DNA of 64,000 bases, taken from contig NC_132892.1 in the NCBI RefSeq assembly GCF_030463535.1, positions 33,870,109 through 33,934,108 on the forward strand, written 5' to 3'. The stretch's first letter is position 1. Each line of letters begins with the position of its first letter. Shown piece by piece: positions 41,681-52,852 of this stretch. The notes under the pieces were generated by a model. The model had not been told where the DNA came from and searched no databases. It saw only the letters and a list, made by a program, of their open reading frames with translations. The stretch is from Salminus brasiliensis. Its lineage: Eukaryota > Chordata > Actinopteri > Characiformes > Bryconidae. A program made the position numbers and the translations under genes.

Positions 41681-43766
41681 ATGGTGAGTTCAGACAGCAC
41701 GCTACTGAGCTGTGAGGATGATCTCCGCACTTTCTGCCCATAATCTGCACTGTTTAGCTAGGTAGAGTTAGCCAGCCAGTGTCCTCCTCCTAGGCTGCGT
41801 CCAGACAGTCAAGTCTGGGTGCCTAGATTTTGCCTGATCTGGTAAGCATGTGGATTGACTTGCATTAGGGCTGAGCCTGTGTGTTCAGGGAGGCTCTGAG
41901 CTGCAGATCAGACAAAATTGAGACAGTAGCCATATCTAGGAGGGTTTATGATGTTATTCTGTAGCTCAAATCAGGTGGGAGAACCCTAAACTGATGAACT
42001 GAGGGTGACACTGTCCTTTTTGGAACCTAAAGCCAAAATTTTTTTAAGCCCTGAGAAATTGCCACCCTCATTTTTTGGCCCAGCTTCCATTACAGTTGGA
42101 TGGTGGACCTGCTAAGATCCCAACCCAAGCCATTGGCAAGGACAAGTGACTGTCCTTCTGTGTTCTTCTACCATATTCCTTCAGTGATCACCTTCCAAGA
42201 TAGCTAATAATTCTGGAAACCTTGTCTAGGAACCTAAATATTGTACGTTTTAAATGTAAAAATCTTTTCTATGTTTATCAAACAGGAATTTCCAGACCTC
42301 AGACCTTCTCCTCTCCCCAAAATGAAACCAGTGCATCACCAAGAAGACGGCGATGGAGACCTGGAGGGTGTGGACAGGGTGTTGGTTGTTATTAAAACAG
42401 AACCAGATCATCCAGAGGGAATCGGTTCCTTCGTTGAAGAGCAGCACGTCCTGCAGCTGCCGGAGAACGCATCCAGTTCGTTCCCCTCGATTCCTGCAGG
42501 GAGGTGGGGAGGTGGATCTGAAAGGGAGAGCCAGCATACACTCGAGGATGATGATGATGAGGAGGAGGAGGAGGATGTACGCAGCTCACTCGTCGTTATT
42601 AAAGTGGAGCCAGATGAACAAGAACTGGGTTCCGGTGGTGACTTCCACGCCCCTCATGAGCTGGAGATGGTGTCCAGTCTGCCAGCTATGGGGAAAAATG
42701 AGCATAACCTTGAGGGAATGCCTTACTTTTCCTACTGTGAGGAAGATCCAGAGCATGAAAACAGCCGAACGTCTCCAATAGAGAATACGAACTTAAATAC
42801 GTCGGGTGAGTGAATGGCTGTAAATGTGAAAATGTAAATAAATAATGCAGTAAATAACCTTGGCTTTGATATTTTTCCATTTCAGGTGAGCAGAGCCAGC
42901 CAGCATCTGTGGCACAGCATAAAGAACCGAGGCCTTATTGCTGCTCTGAGTGTGGAAGGACGTTCTCTAAATCCTCACCCTTTTACAGTCACATGAGAAT
43001 TCACACCGGTGAGAGGCCCTTCCAGTGCTCTCACTGCAATAAGACTTTCATTCAGTCGGCTACCTTTAAAATCCACCAGAGAATACACACCGGAGAGAGG
43101 CCTTACCAGTGCTCAGACTGTGGGAAGACTTTCAAGCGCTTAGATAGCCTTCGGATCCATCAGAGAACTCATACCGGTGAGAAACCGTACAAGTGTTCTC
43201 ACTGTACGAAAACATTTGCCCGGCTAGATATTCTCCAGAACCACGAGAGAACTCACACCGGAGAGAAGCCGTACCGGTGCTCTTTCTGCTCTAAGAACTT
43301 TACCCGGTTGTGCATCTTTCAGATCCACCTGAGAACCCATACTGGAGAACGGCCTTACCAGTGTTCAGCCTGCGGGAAGAAGTTCGTGGACCTTTCGAAT
43401 CTTAAGAATCACGAGAGGATACACACCCAAGAAAGGCCGTATCAGTGCTCCCTGTGTGAGAAGACCTTCATCCAGCTATCCAGCTTAAATAGCCACATGA
43501 GAAAGCACACCGGAGAGAAGCCTTACCAGTGTACCATCTGCGGGAACAGATACAGCGCCTCATATACTCTTCACGACCATAGGAGGAAAAAACACATGGC
43601 TTCCTCCATCGCCGCTCCATCTTCAGCGGTTCTGCTGTCGGGACCTGTTCTACCACCGTTTGAAACGAATGAATCCGTGAGGTACAATCAAATGAGTAGC
43701 ATCCCTGTCCCACACGGTAATGGATCAAATATTGACCCTTCAATAAATACCTCGGGTTTGTTGTGA
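41681..43766 (+). CDS. C2H2 zinc-finger protein 1 (eight fingers)
   Basis: Predicted nuclear DNA-binding protein of 467 residues. Exons: 41681-41683 (only the ATG, followed by GTGAGT), 42286-42805 and 42886-43766. Exon 2 encodes an acidic region with VVIKTEP and VVIKVEP, each fitting the psi-K-x-E SUMO acceptor pattern and usually linked to repression. Exon 3 encodes eight consecutive C2H2 fingers joined mostly by TGE(K/R)P linkers, with one TQERP linker before finger 7; the last finger has the HDHRRKKH spacing. A Ser/Pro-rich tail of about 60 residues follows. No KRAB or SCAN domain is present, as expected in fish. The start follows from phase: in-frame sequence upstream of the ATG has a stop and no other ATG. 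Paralogue at 46979-50602; targets unknown. Confidence 0.88.
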
Positions 43767-45167
43767 CCTATGAAATCATTTCCCTTCTCGACTCTATAAC
43801 TCTAAATAAGTGATGGACATAAGATAGAACAAAAAAAAGTGTTGGTTAATATGATGTTTTCACTGTTTGTTGATCAGTCTGTTTGACATAAGTATTGGGA
43901 CGCTAACAACCCAAAGTATGTACGAGTGATTGGGCCAAGTAATTTCTACAAAAATCTCTGATCGGATTGACCCCTCATACATGTTCAGATCTAATCATAA
44001 AATGGGCAGATATGAGCTAAATATTTCCCATTTTCCATCAACCAGTTTAACCATCATATACTCATCTAAATACATCCAATTTATGGTACACAGTTGGTGT
44101 AGTACGACCCTATACAGGGAAAGTGTTCTGTCGCCACTGGTTGGCCTGAAAAGCTCAACTTGGTTATAGAAGCACAACATTGAAGTCTTCCTGGATCGGG
44201 GCCTGGATTGTGGTAGGAGAGCCTGAGGGATGTAATGATCTCGAGGGCTAGGTCAACAGGAGCCGGATGATCCTGGTAGGGTCACCCTAGGCCGAGTGAA
44301 AATCCAAAAACGTCCCCCCAGTCCAATAAAATCCAGAACACCTGCCCAGAGAAGAGTTACTGGGACCTACTCCTGGAGCTAGGCCTATAGGTAGGGTCTG
44401 TAGGCGAGTGCCTGGTGGCCAGGCAGCCCTTGTACGCTGGCTGGACTCTGCTTGCACAAGTAACATGGGAAGACCATGTGGACCCGCCACCCAAAGAATC
44501 TGGATTGGGGATGCGATTCAATGCCCATTGGGCAGAAGGCAGTGGCAGAAGAGACTTGGCGTCATGGACGTCAGCAGTAGAAATGAGCTGTTGGTGCATG
44601 GGAGTGTTCTTGGGTTGGTAAATCCTCTGAGACTGGTGCTTCATGTGTGATCCACCAGCACTTTTAGTCTGAACTGAAAAAGCTTGAGACTGGTGCTTCA
44701 TGTGTGATCCACCAGCACTTTTAGTCTGAACTGAAAAAGTTTGACTTTGTACTCAATTCTGGGTTTAATGATCTCCTAAAGATCTAAAAGTTGGCAAATT
44801 TTGACAGAATTCAGATTGAATTGCAATTGTACTACAAAGCGTCTTATTTGTATTACTGTTATTATTTATTTGTTATTTTTTTTCTAATGTTATTAAAAGT
44901 GTTTTCACACTACAGCTTTTTTCTGGACCCAGCTCGCGGACCTTTGCTCTTCGGGTTCGGGGCGTTTGGTCAAGTGTGAAAGCTGATTTCGAGCCCAGGA
45001 GCTGTTCAGAAAGCTAATCTTCAGTCCTCCTGAAACCTGTGGTCTGGGGTTCGCTTCAAGTGGCTTCTTGTATCCAAGGAAAATAATAATAAAAATATAT
45101 AAATAAACAGATGAATCAGGGTCCTGGGCAGAAAGCCACACGAGCCCAGTGTGAGTCCTGGGAGAGG
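43767..45167. other. Spacer after zinc-finger gene 1
   Basis: No gene is recognised. It contains a 56-bp direct duplication at about 44631-44742 (phrase GACTGGTGCTTCATGTGTGA repeated), and moderately GC-rich repeat-like sequence at 44180-44630 whose open frames on both strands look fortuitous. A further repeat-like piece is at 44905-45140. Confidence 0.45.
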
Positions 45168-45466
45168 ACTAGGGCTAGGCGATATGGTAAAAATACTATA
45201 TCATGATATTTAAAGACGATATTTATCACGATACATGTAAATCATGCAGATCCTCTGAATACAGTGATTTCTACTCAACATCTGCTGCTCTTCATCTAAT
45301 GAACCCTTCAGTCTAATCACACTGTTAGTAATGAACCCTGCAGCTGATCAGTGTTTATTTACATTAACAGTCTCCTCCATATGATTAGAGAAGTTATTAC
45401 TATCACCATGACCAAAATGTATCACGATACGATAAAATATCATCATATTATCCAGCTCTAGTATGG
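45168..45466. mobile_element. MITE family 2 copy (GGGCTGGGCGATATG ends)
   Basis: The left end reads AGGGCTAGGCGATATGGTAA and the right end ATCATATTATCCAGCTCTAG, imperfect inverted repeats. The interior has a CATCTGCTGCTCTTCATCTA phrase shared with the copies at 53763-54074 and 54238-54403. A non-autonomous element common in fish DNA; superfamily not tested. Confidence 0.75.
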
Positions 45467-46794
45467 ACTTGTATATTCGGGAACAGATACCACACCCTAA
45501 GGATACTGTGTTATTACTATTATTATTATTATTATTATTATTATTGCCCTAGCCACCTGACGAGGTGATTGCTTATCAAAGTCCTGTCAAAGCCCTCAAC
45601 TGTGGACAGGGAGAACCTGTACATTGGCCATAGACCACACGGATAAGCCAGAAGCCTGAGGTTACTGATTCTTAAGGGGTTCACACTAGTACCTAAAAGC
45701 AAAATTCTACTTTTTTTAGATGACGATTTAATGTTGGGCAGTTTTGCTCAATAAATGAATGTAAAAACTATAAATCTGTATAATTGACTTCTCTTTTCTA
45801 GTTTTAGTGCTATTGAATTCCTAGCAGGTTCAATTTATTGCAAAAGTATTCAAGTATTAAAGTCATTAAAGATAAAAATAAAATTAAAATAAAAATGACG
45901 CCCAGATTCTTTCAGCTAGTATTGTATTGCACACCAGTGTTGTTAATTAAAAATTCCTGACGGCTTAGGAATTATTATCTTCACCCATCCTTCCTGCAGA
46001 TCTCCAATCCTGTGTTGTTTAGCCTTGTGTTTGGGACAGGGCGTGATTTATTTCAGTATTTCCCTGTATTTTGCACCATCTGTCCAATTTTGTTGAGGAA
46101 TGGGCAGTGTTAGGTTAGCTGGGTCACCGATTCTTTCGGGCAAACTCCAAATACGCTGTTATACAGTGTTTATTTATTTATTTATTTATTTATAAATACT
46201 TAGTAATGGCTTTTTTCCCCACCCACCATACAAACCATTTTCATTTAGAGCTTATTATAGTTTGCATTTTTTTTTTTTTTTTCTTGTTTCCTTGTAATTG
46301 GTTTAGATGTATTGGTATGTTTTGGTTGATTGGTTTGTTTCTAGGTTCCCAATATTTTGCTGAAACTGATTAAGAATTCTGGAGGTTTTTTTTATGCATT
46401 CCAGATATATGTCTTTATTTAAAATAGATAAATTTATATGCAAAAAAAAAAACAAAACAATAATAATAAAAAAAATAATAATAATAAAAAATGGAATAAA
46501 GGACCATTGTGTAACCTGCGTTTTTTGTTGTTTGGTTATCTGCTTTTACATCAAATTTACATCAAAAGAAATTAAATATTAAACGCTGTTAAATGTTATA
46601 TTTACTTATTTTATACCCAGCAACACCACATTATACATTACTGATAGTTCTGAATATTGATATTCTGAATATATTGTGTTACATATTTTAAAATCCAACT
46701 AAAAAACTAAACATTTTAGTACTTTTAGCATTTTAATTAAAAACTAAAATTTAAAAATTAAATTAAATAAAATAATTTTCTGTAGAAATGACTT
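45467..46794. other. AT-rich spacer before zinc-finger gene 2
   Basis: It holds an (ATT)n tract at about 45510-45545, a TTTA run near 46170-46190 and poly-T and AAT runs. No gene or clear element was recognised. Confidence 0.5.
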
Positions 46795-46925
46795 CTCGCC
46801 GTGTCGGGATTCGCGCCGACCAATCACAATCCGTTTCCCCACGCACGCACACTGATTGACACCCGGCGCAGCCAATCAGATCGGACTTGTTCCAGTTTGG
46901 TCGCGACACGTCAACAAACAAAAAT
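46795..46925 (+). promoter_or_regulatory. CCAAT-box promoter of zinc-finger gene 2
   Basis: GCCGACCAATCACAATCC (about 46814) and GCAGCCAATCAGATCG (about 46868), then TCGCGACACG, align in order and spacing with the promoter of gene 1, showing that the duplication included the regulatory region. No TATA box. Confidence 0.65.
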
Positions 46926-46978
46926 GGCGAAAGCGGCTGAGAGGCAGAGGAGCTGTGGGCAGAGCTGAAGATGAGAAC

Positions 46979-49900
46979 ATGGTGAGTTCAGACGAGCGCA
47001 GTAACGGTCATTTCAGTCCACAGCCTCCTCACATTTGGGGTTTCCCCCTCGTTTGTGTCCATTTGGACGCGTTATTTCTCCTCCATAACTCCACCAGCTG
47101 GAGATCTGCTACTGTCCAGAAGATATGAGATGAGCAGAAGTAGGAAAGGTGGAGATGGATGGACAGCTCTGCTTCTCAGATCCTCCTCATGTTCTCTACA
47201 AGAGCGAGGAGAACCCAAACTGGAGGGGAATAACACTAGAAGTTGGAGCTTGATGGTGAGGAACAGCCTCAAACTGGAGAACCTTGGAGAACCTCAATAA
47301 TAGGAGTGCATGGGAATGACTGACCGGTCACCCTAGAATTACTGACCGCCTGGTCGTGCACTGTTTAAATGGCAAATGTTTAATACTACAACAAAAAATA
47401 AATAGAAAGTGGGCAAAAGTATTGGGACACCTGCTCATATCCTGTGTTTGTTGGAGTAACTGTCTCTACCAGGGAAGAAGACTTTCTCCTAGATGCTGGA
47501 GGATGTTGGATAATGATGATGATGATGATGATGATCATGATCACCACCCCACCTCATCATCCCCAACTCATCCCAAAAGTACTGGATGGAGCTCCTCCAC
47601 CACCATCATTCCAGAGAACACAGCTCTTCTTCCACTGCTCCACAGCTCCTCAATGCTGGGGGGCTTTATAACACCCCCCTAGCCCACACCTGGCATTATT
47701 AGGCCGCATGGTGCCAATAGGTTCATCTGCTTTTGAGAGTCCCTATTTTATTGACAGTACTTCTCTACAGGGACTAGACAAGCTGTGTGTGTATCTGTCA
47801 GCAATCTGTATGATATGATATACTTTCTATATGTGATTTTTTTTTTTATTGATATATAAGAAATATGATTTAAAAAAAAAAGCTCTGACCGTGTTAATTT
47901 AGCTTTGGTAGACTGATTGGTTGCTCTCTAGGTTCTTCAGGCTGGTTCACTGAGCCGTAGGTCAGTGGCCTTCTACTCAACAAACAAAAATAGCAAAAGG
48001 CAGAGCAGAGAGACGGTGCACTGACCAACAGTAGAGCTGAAGATGAGACTGTCAGCACTAGAGATGGGTCAGTGGGATATACATTTTTCATAGAAAAGGC
48101 GACTGACAAAAACACTGGATTGAGAACGTTGGGCACTGAAGAATCGATGAGGGTTCGTGGAGTAATACGTACTTCTATACCAGGCGTTGGTGGTGGAGCA
48201 GGGCATTTTGCTGTGTGGTTCTTCTTAAATATCTCCAGGAGAGCCCTCAGACCCATGTCCACCCCCCCAACCTCCCTGTTTTCAGAATAAACAGTGCCTG
48301 TTGTGAGTGACCCAAGATCTGACCCCAGTGAGCAGGCAAACTCTTTAGTGACTTGAGTGATCAGTGTGAAGTAAGTAAGCAGTGTGAAGTGAGACTGAGC
48401 TCTGAGGACATCTCCACCAAACATGGGCTACTGACTGGGCCAGTGCCCAGGGGTCCACGACTGTCAGGGACTTGGGACTAGGTAGGTCAGGCTTGATTCC
48501 ATGGCTGGTGGTGGTTAGCCCACCATGCTACACCAATACAAGTCATTGAACAGGACTTCTAACCCTACATTCTCCGGTTAGGTCTTCTATTTCTTCTCAA
48601 AACTATGAATTCTTGAGGATATTGGAAATATTCCTTTGGGATTTCGGTCCATGTTGACATGATTGCATCTTGCAGCTCCTGCAGTTTTTATGCCCTGAAT
48701 CTCCCATTATACCTCATCATAAATGTGTTCTTCTGGATTCAGGTGGATCTGCTGACTGGGAAGAACCACCACCGAAGAGTACTGAACTCATTGTCATTTT
48801 TATGAAACTGATTAGAGAAGACTTTAGCTTTATGACATGGTTCCTCATCATGCTGGAAGTAACTGTTAGAAGATTAACAGTAGGTTAAAATGGTGTCCCA
48901 AGTCTGAGATGACAGGATCTAGGTGGGATAGAGCTAAGCTGGATATATTCTAATGATTTAAGGAGGCATTCACTCCAAATATCAGGGTATGGACCTCTCT
49001 GAACCCTCTGAACTCTGCTGAAGACTAAAGCCTCTGTTCTTAAAGATACAATATTTAATGCTGTGTGTATTTGATTCATATGGTTTCCCTGTGTTTATCA
49101 AACAGGAATTTCAGGACCTCAGGCCTTCTCCTCTCCCCAAAATGAAACCAGTGCATCACCAAGAAGACGGCGATGGAGACCTGGAGGGTGTGGACAGGGT
49201 GTTGGTTGTTATTAAAACAGAACCAGATCATCCAGAGGGAATCGGTTCCTTCGTTGAAGAGCAGCACGTCCTGCAGCTGCCGGAGAACGCATCCAGTTCG
49301 TTCCCCTCGATTCCTGCAGGGAGGTGGGGAGGTGGATCTGAAAGGGAGAGCCAGCATACACTCGAGGATGATGATGAGGAGGAGGATGTACGCAGCTCAC
49401 TCGTCGTTATTAAAGTGGAGCCAGATGAACAAGAACTGGGTTCCGGTGGTGACTTCCATTTTTATCATGAGAAAAATGAGGCAGAACTTCAGGGAATGCC
49501 CTACTATTCTTACTGTGAGGAAGATCCAGAGCATGAAAACAGCCAAACGTCTCCAATAGAGAATATGAACTTAATTACGCCAGGTAAGTGAATCGCATTT
49601 GGATTATATTCCCAGAGAATATAAATTCACTGAGAAATGAGAAGTAAAAGACCTTAAAAGACCTTTGATTGACCGTAATTTCTGATGTTTGCCATTTCAG
49701 GTGAGCATGGCCAACCCTCCAAAGGAGAGCACAAAGGACTGAAGTCTTACTGCTGTTCTCAGTGCGGAAAGACCTTCTCCAAATCGTCTGCCTTTTACAG
49801 ACACATGAGAATACACTCTGGTGAGAGGCCCTTCCAGTGCACTCAGTGCAATAAAACCTTCACCCAGTCGACTTCGTTTAAAATCCACCAGAGAATACAC

Positions 49901-50602
49901 ACCGGAGAGAGGCCTTACCAGTGCTCAGACTGTGGGAAGACTTTCAAGCGCTTAGATAACCTTCGGATCCATCAGAGAACTCATACCGGTGAGAAACCGT
50001 ACAAGTGTTCTTACTGTCCGAAGACCTTCACGCGATCGCATATCCTTCAGAACCACGAGAGAACTCACACCGGAGAGAAGCCGTACCGGTGCTCTTTCTG
50101 CTCTAAGAACTTTACCCGATTGTGCATCTTTCAGATCCACCTGAGAACCCATACTGGAGAACGGCCTTACCAGTGTTCAGCCTGCGGGAAGAAGTTCGTG
50201 GACCTTTCGAATCTTAAGAATCACGAGAGGATACACACCCAAGAAAGGCCGTATCAGTGCTCCCTGTGTGAGAAGAATTTCATCCAGCTATCCGGCCTTA
50301 CTAGCCACATGAGAAAGCACACCGGAGAGAAGCCTTACCAGTGTACCATCTGCGGGAACAGATACAGCGCCTCATCTACTCTTCACGACCATAGGAGGAA
50401 AAAACACATGGCTTCCTCCATCGCCACTCCATCTTCAGCAGTTCTGCTGTCGGGACCTGTTCTACCACCGTTTGAAATGAATGAAGAGTTAGACTCCATG
50501 AGGTATAATCAAATGGACAGGATGCCCATCCCACTCGGAACTGGAACGAGTATTGACCCTTCAACTAATGCCTCAGGTATCCAGGTGTTCCTGGATTGCT
50601 GA
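46979..50602 (+). CDS. C2H2 zinc-finger protein 2 (eight fingers)
   Basis: Tandem paralogue of the gene at 41681, with 460 residues. Exons: 46979-46981 (ATG only, then GTGAGT), 49106-49583 and 49701-50602. Exon 2 is almost identical to that of gene 1 (SUMO-type VVIKTEP and VVIKVEP motifs), with two codons fewer in the Asp/Glu run and a shortened segment before NEAELQGMPYYSY. Exon 3 has eight C2H2 fingers. The first, second and fourth differ most (QCGKTFSKSSAFYRH, QCNKTFTQSTSFKIH and YCPKTFTRSHILQNH), while fingers 3, 5 and 6 are identical or nearly so. The differences fall partly at DNA-contact positions, so target sites may overlap but not coincide. Intron 1 is 2.1 kb and contains a MITE. 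A polyadenylation signal is at 52245. Confidence 0.88.
47410..47790 (-). mobile_element. MITE family 1 copy in intron 1 of zinc-finger gene 2
   Basis: Begins GGGCAAAAGTATTGGGACAC and ends in GGGACTAGACAAGCTGTGTG. It includes a (GAT)n tract at about 47512-47540. Gene 1 lacks it at the matching place, so it inserted after the gene duplication or was lost from gene 1. Confidence 0.75.
47880..49000. other. Remainder of intron 1 of zinc-finger gene 2
   Basis: A 176-codon minus-strand frame (47894-48424) has no domain I recognise, no splice support and ordinary intron composition. I treat it as fortuitous. No other element is seen. Confidence 0.35.
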
Positions 50603-52240
50603 ATCTTCTGGGATTGGTGCTTCATGCCTGATCCTCAAACATTAAGAGTTTTCTCCATGTGGCGAGCGTCAGTCTTGCGGCCCAGTTCGTATTCAGAGAG
50701 AGGCAGACACAGATAGACGACCACATGCCATTCCACCTGTGGATTTAAAAAGGTCCTGGCGGGAAGATGGCAGAAGCACTGCCATCAGCCAATGGAATTA
50801 CAGATTTCGGTGAAGCGAAAAATAAAGGAACAACACCTCCTTTAATTGCCCTGTCTTTAGTTTTTCCCCCTTTCTTATTTTTGTGTTTAAAGACTACGCA
50901 AGATGGTCGCTAGCCATGCAGTCTTGCAGTCGTCATGTGTACCATGTAAGAAACATGAGCAGTTTTCCACCTGCTTCTGTTTTTTCATAATGGAAGCAAA
51001 GTGAGACCATCAAGGTCTGGGTGCATCCTCCTTCCATCTTCCTGTCCACTTCTTCTTGACCAGGGTTGGGGAATCATTGGGAACAAAGACAGAAAGGCCC
51101 CCTGGACAGGGCAGCAGTCCATCGCAGGGTGCCATTCGTACCCATTTACTCACACATTTACAACTATGGGCAATTTAGCATTACCAATTTACCTACTGTT
51201 TGGTTTTGGGAGGTCGGAGGAAATTCATGCGAAAACTGGGAATTCTGGGTTTAGTAAGCTAAAAAAAGATCAAAGTCTGCAAGCTCACTTTTACAATTTT
51301 GACAGTATTCAGATTGCATTGTCGTTGTAGTAGAAGGCTTCTTATGCGGTGGTATTATTATTATTATTATTATTTATTGTTGTTTCATAATTTTATTGTT
51401 AAAGAATATTATGTAGAGCTTGACAATGACCTTTACATAACAGTCCAGCCAAGGTTTATAATATTACACCCAAATCTTAATACCATACATATACTAAAGT
51501 TAAAACTGATGGATCTCAGAACTGTCAGTGAAATGTGTCTAAACCAGTGACTGTAGAAAACATGCACACTGTGGTTTCGTTCCCCTTCGTTCTATAGAAA
51601 TGAAGCCAAAACCATCCGCCATGTTGTCAAATCTGGCAGTATCAGACCAAGATTTTGACACACATTGATACATATGTTTAATATGTAAGAACCTACACTA
51701 CAGACCATGTCTTAAGGTGGGGTGGTGCTTGTTGTATTTGAGTGATTGACCATTCTGGGCAGCTCCTGCTTTTTGCTATCTGGCTGGACTCATTTTTTGC
51801 TGAAGACCCATGACATGGGTGTAAGAAGGAAGGGGAAATACTTGTTGAAAGGAGATCTGTGATCTGGGTCAGTGGGCGTTAAAAGGAGGTTTTGGGCATT
51901 TTCTGCCATCTTTGTCATATTCCATACCTGAGATTAGTAATATTATTATTAGTAGTAGTAGTAATTTATTCAACTATTCAAGTGTAATCAGTTTTCATAT
52001 GTTTGTATGTTTGTTTCTAGTTCAAATATTTAACTTAATTTAAAAACAAACACTTAATAATTATATAGTACCAAAATGCTTTGACCAGAAATCATCTTTT
52101 GTGATTTTATGTTATATTTAACATAGCATTTTCCTGAATTACAGAATCACTCTTAATGCCTTGTTTTTCTTATGTGCTGATTTGTACATAAATTACTGTA
52201 GATAAAGTCTAATGAACTTTAAATGCATAACCAACAATGT
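50603..52240 (+). other. Probable 3' untranslated region of zinc-finger gene 2
   Basis: The stretch from the stop codon to the AATAAA at 52245 has no coding signal. A repeat-like piece at about 51060-51260 contains GCAGCAGTCCATCGCAGGGT and TATGGGCAATTTAGCATTAC, phrases I know from a dispersed fish LINE/SINE-type repeat. A short (ATT)n run is at 51353-51375. Confidence 0.45.
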
Positions 52241-52244
52241 TTCA

Positions 52245-52250
52245 AATAAA
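52245..52250 (+). terminator. Polyadenylation signal, zinc-finger gene 2
   Basis: TTTCAAATAAAGACTTTTTT is a canonical AATAAA in a typical 3'-end context, 1.6 kb after the stop codon. It also marks the boundary towards the convergent zinc-finger gene 3. Confidence 0.6.
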
Positions 52251-52365
52251 GACTTTTTTAATTTGATATTTTTTTACATATTTAATACAACAAACTCACT
52301 GGACATCACAACAATAACTTCAATATTTTAGAGTACAATTAACAGTACTGATACAAAGTTTGTCT

Positions 52366-52815
52366 ATCCAAAAACTGATGCCCAAATGTTTGTGGACACC
52401 CCTTCTAATGAATGCATTCAGCTTCTTTAAGTGCTGACACGGATGTCTAGTCTCTGTAGAGAAGTACTGATGAGAAGCCAGTAGAATAACTTCTCTTAGG
52501 TGCAGTAAAACCTGAAAAACCTTGTGGCACCATGCTGCCTAATGCCGGGCGTGGGCTAGAGGGGTATAAAGCCCCTCTGCAGTGCAGAGCAGTGGAAGAA
52601 CTGTGTTCTCTGGAAGGATGCTCTTGTCGCTGAATGCAATCAAATCTCCACAGCAATGCGTCTCCTCCAAAATCTAGTAGAAAGTCTTCTTCTCTGGACA
52701 GTAGAGACAGTTACTCCAACAGAAGCAGGAGAAACTCTTTAATACCCTTGATTTCAGAAAAAATCAAACAATGATTGAGCAGGTGTCCCAATACTTTTGT
52801 CCATAAAGTGTATCT
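52366..52815 (+). mobile_element. MITE family 1 copy between convergent zinc-finger genes
   Basis: Contains AAATGTTTGTGGACACCCCT near its start and ends TGTCCCAATACTTTTGTCCA. It lies just past the stop codon of zinc-finger gene 3 and may form part of that gene's 3' untranslated region. Confidence 0.75.
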
Positions 52816-52852
52816 TCACCAAACATGTCTTGGGTTGAGTTTAGATGTTCCT

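Noticed and set aside
47894-48424. 176-codon minus-strand open frame in the intron of zinc-finger gene 2
   Set aside because: No recognisable domain, no splice or promoter support and unremarkable codon pattern. Probably chance, though a protein search would settle it.
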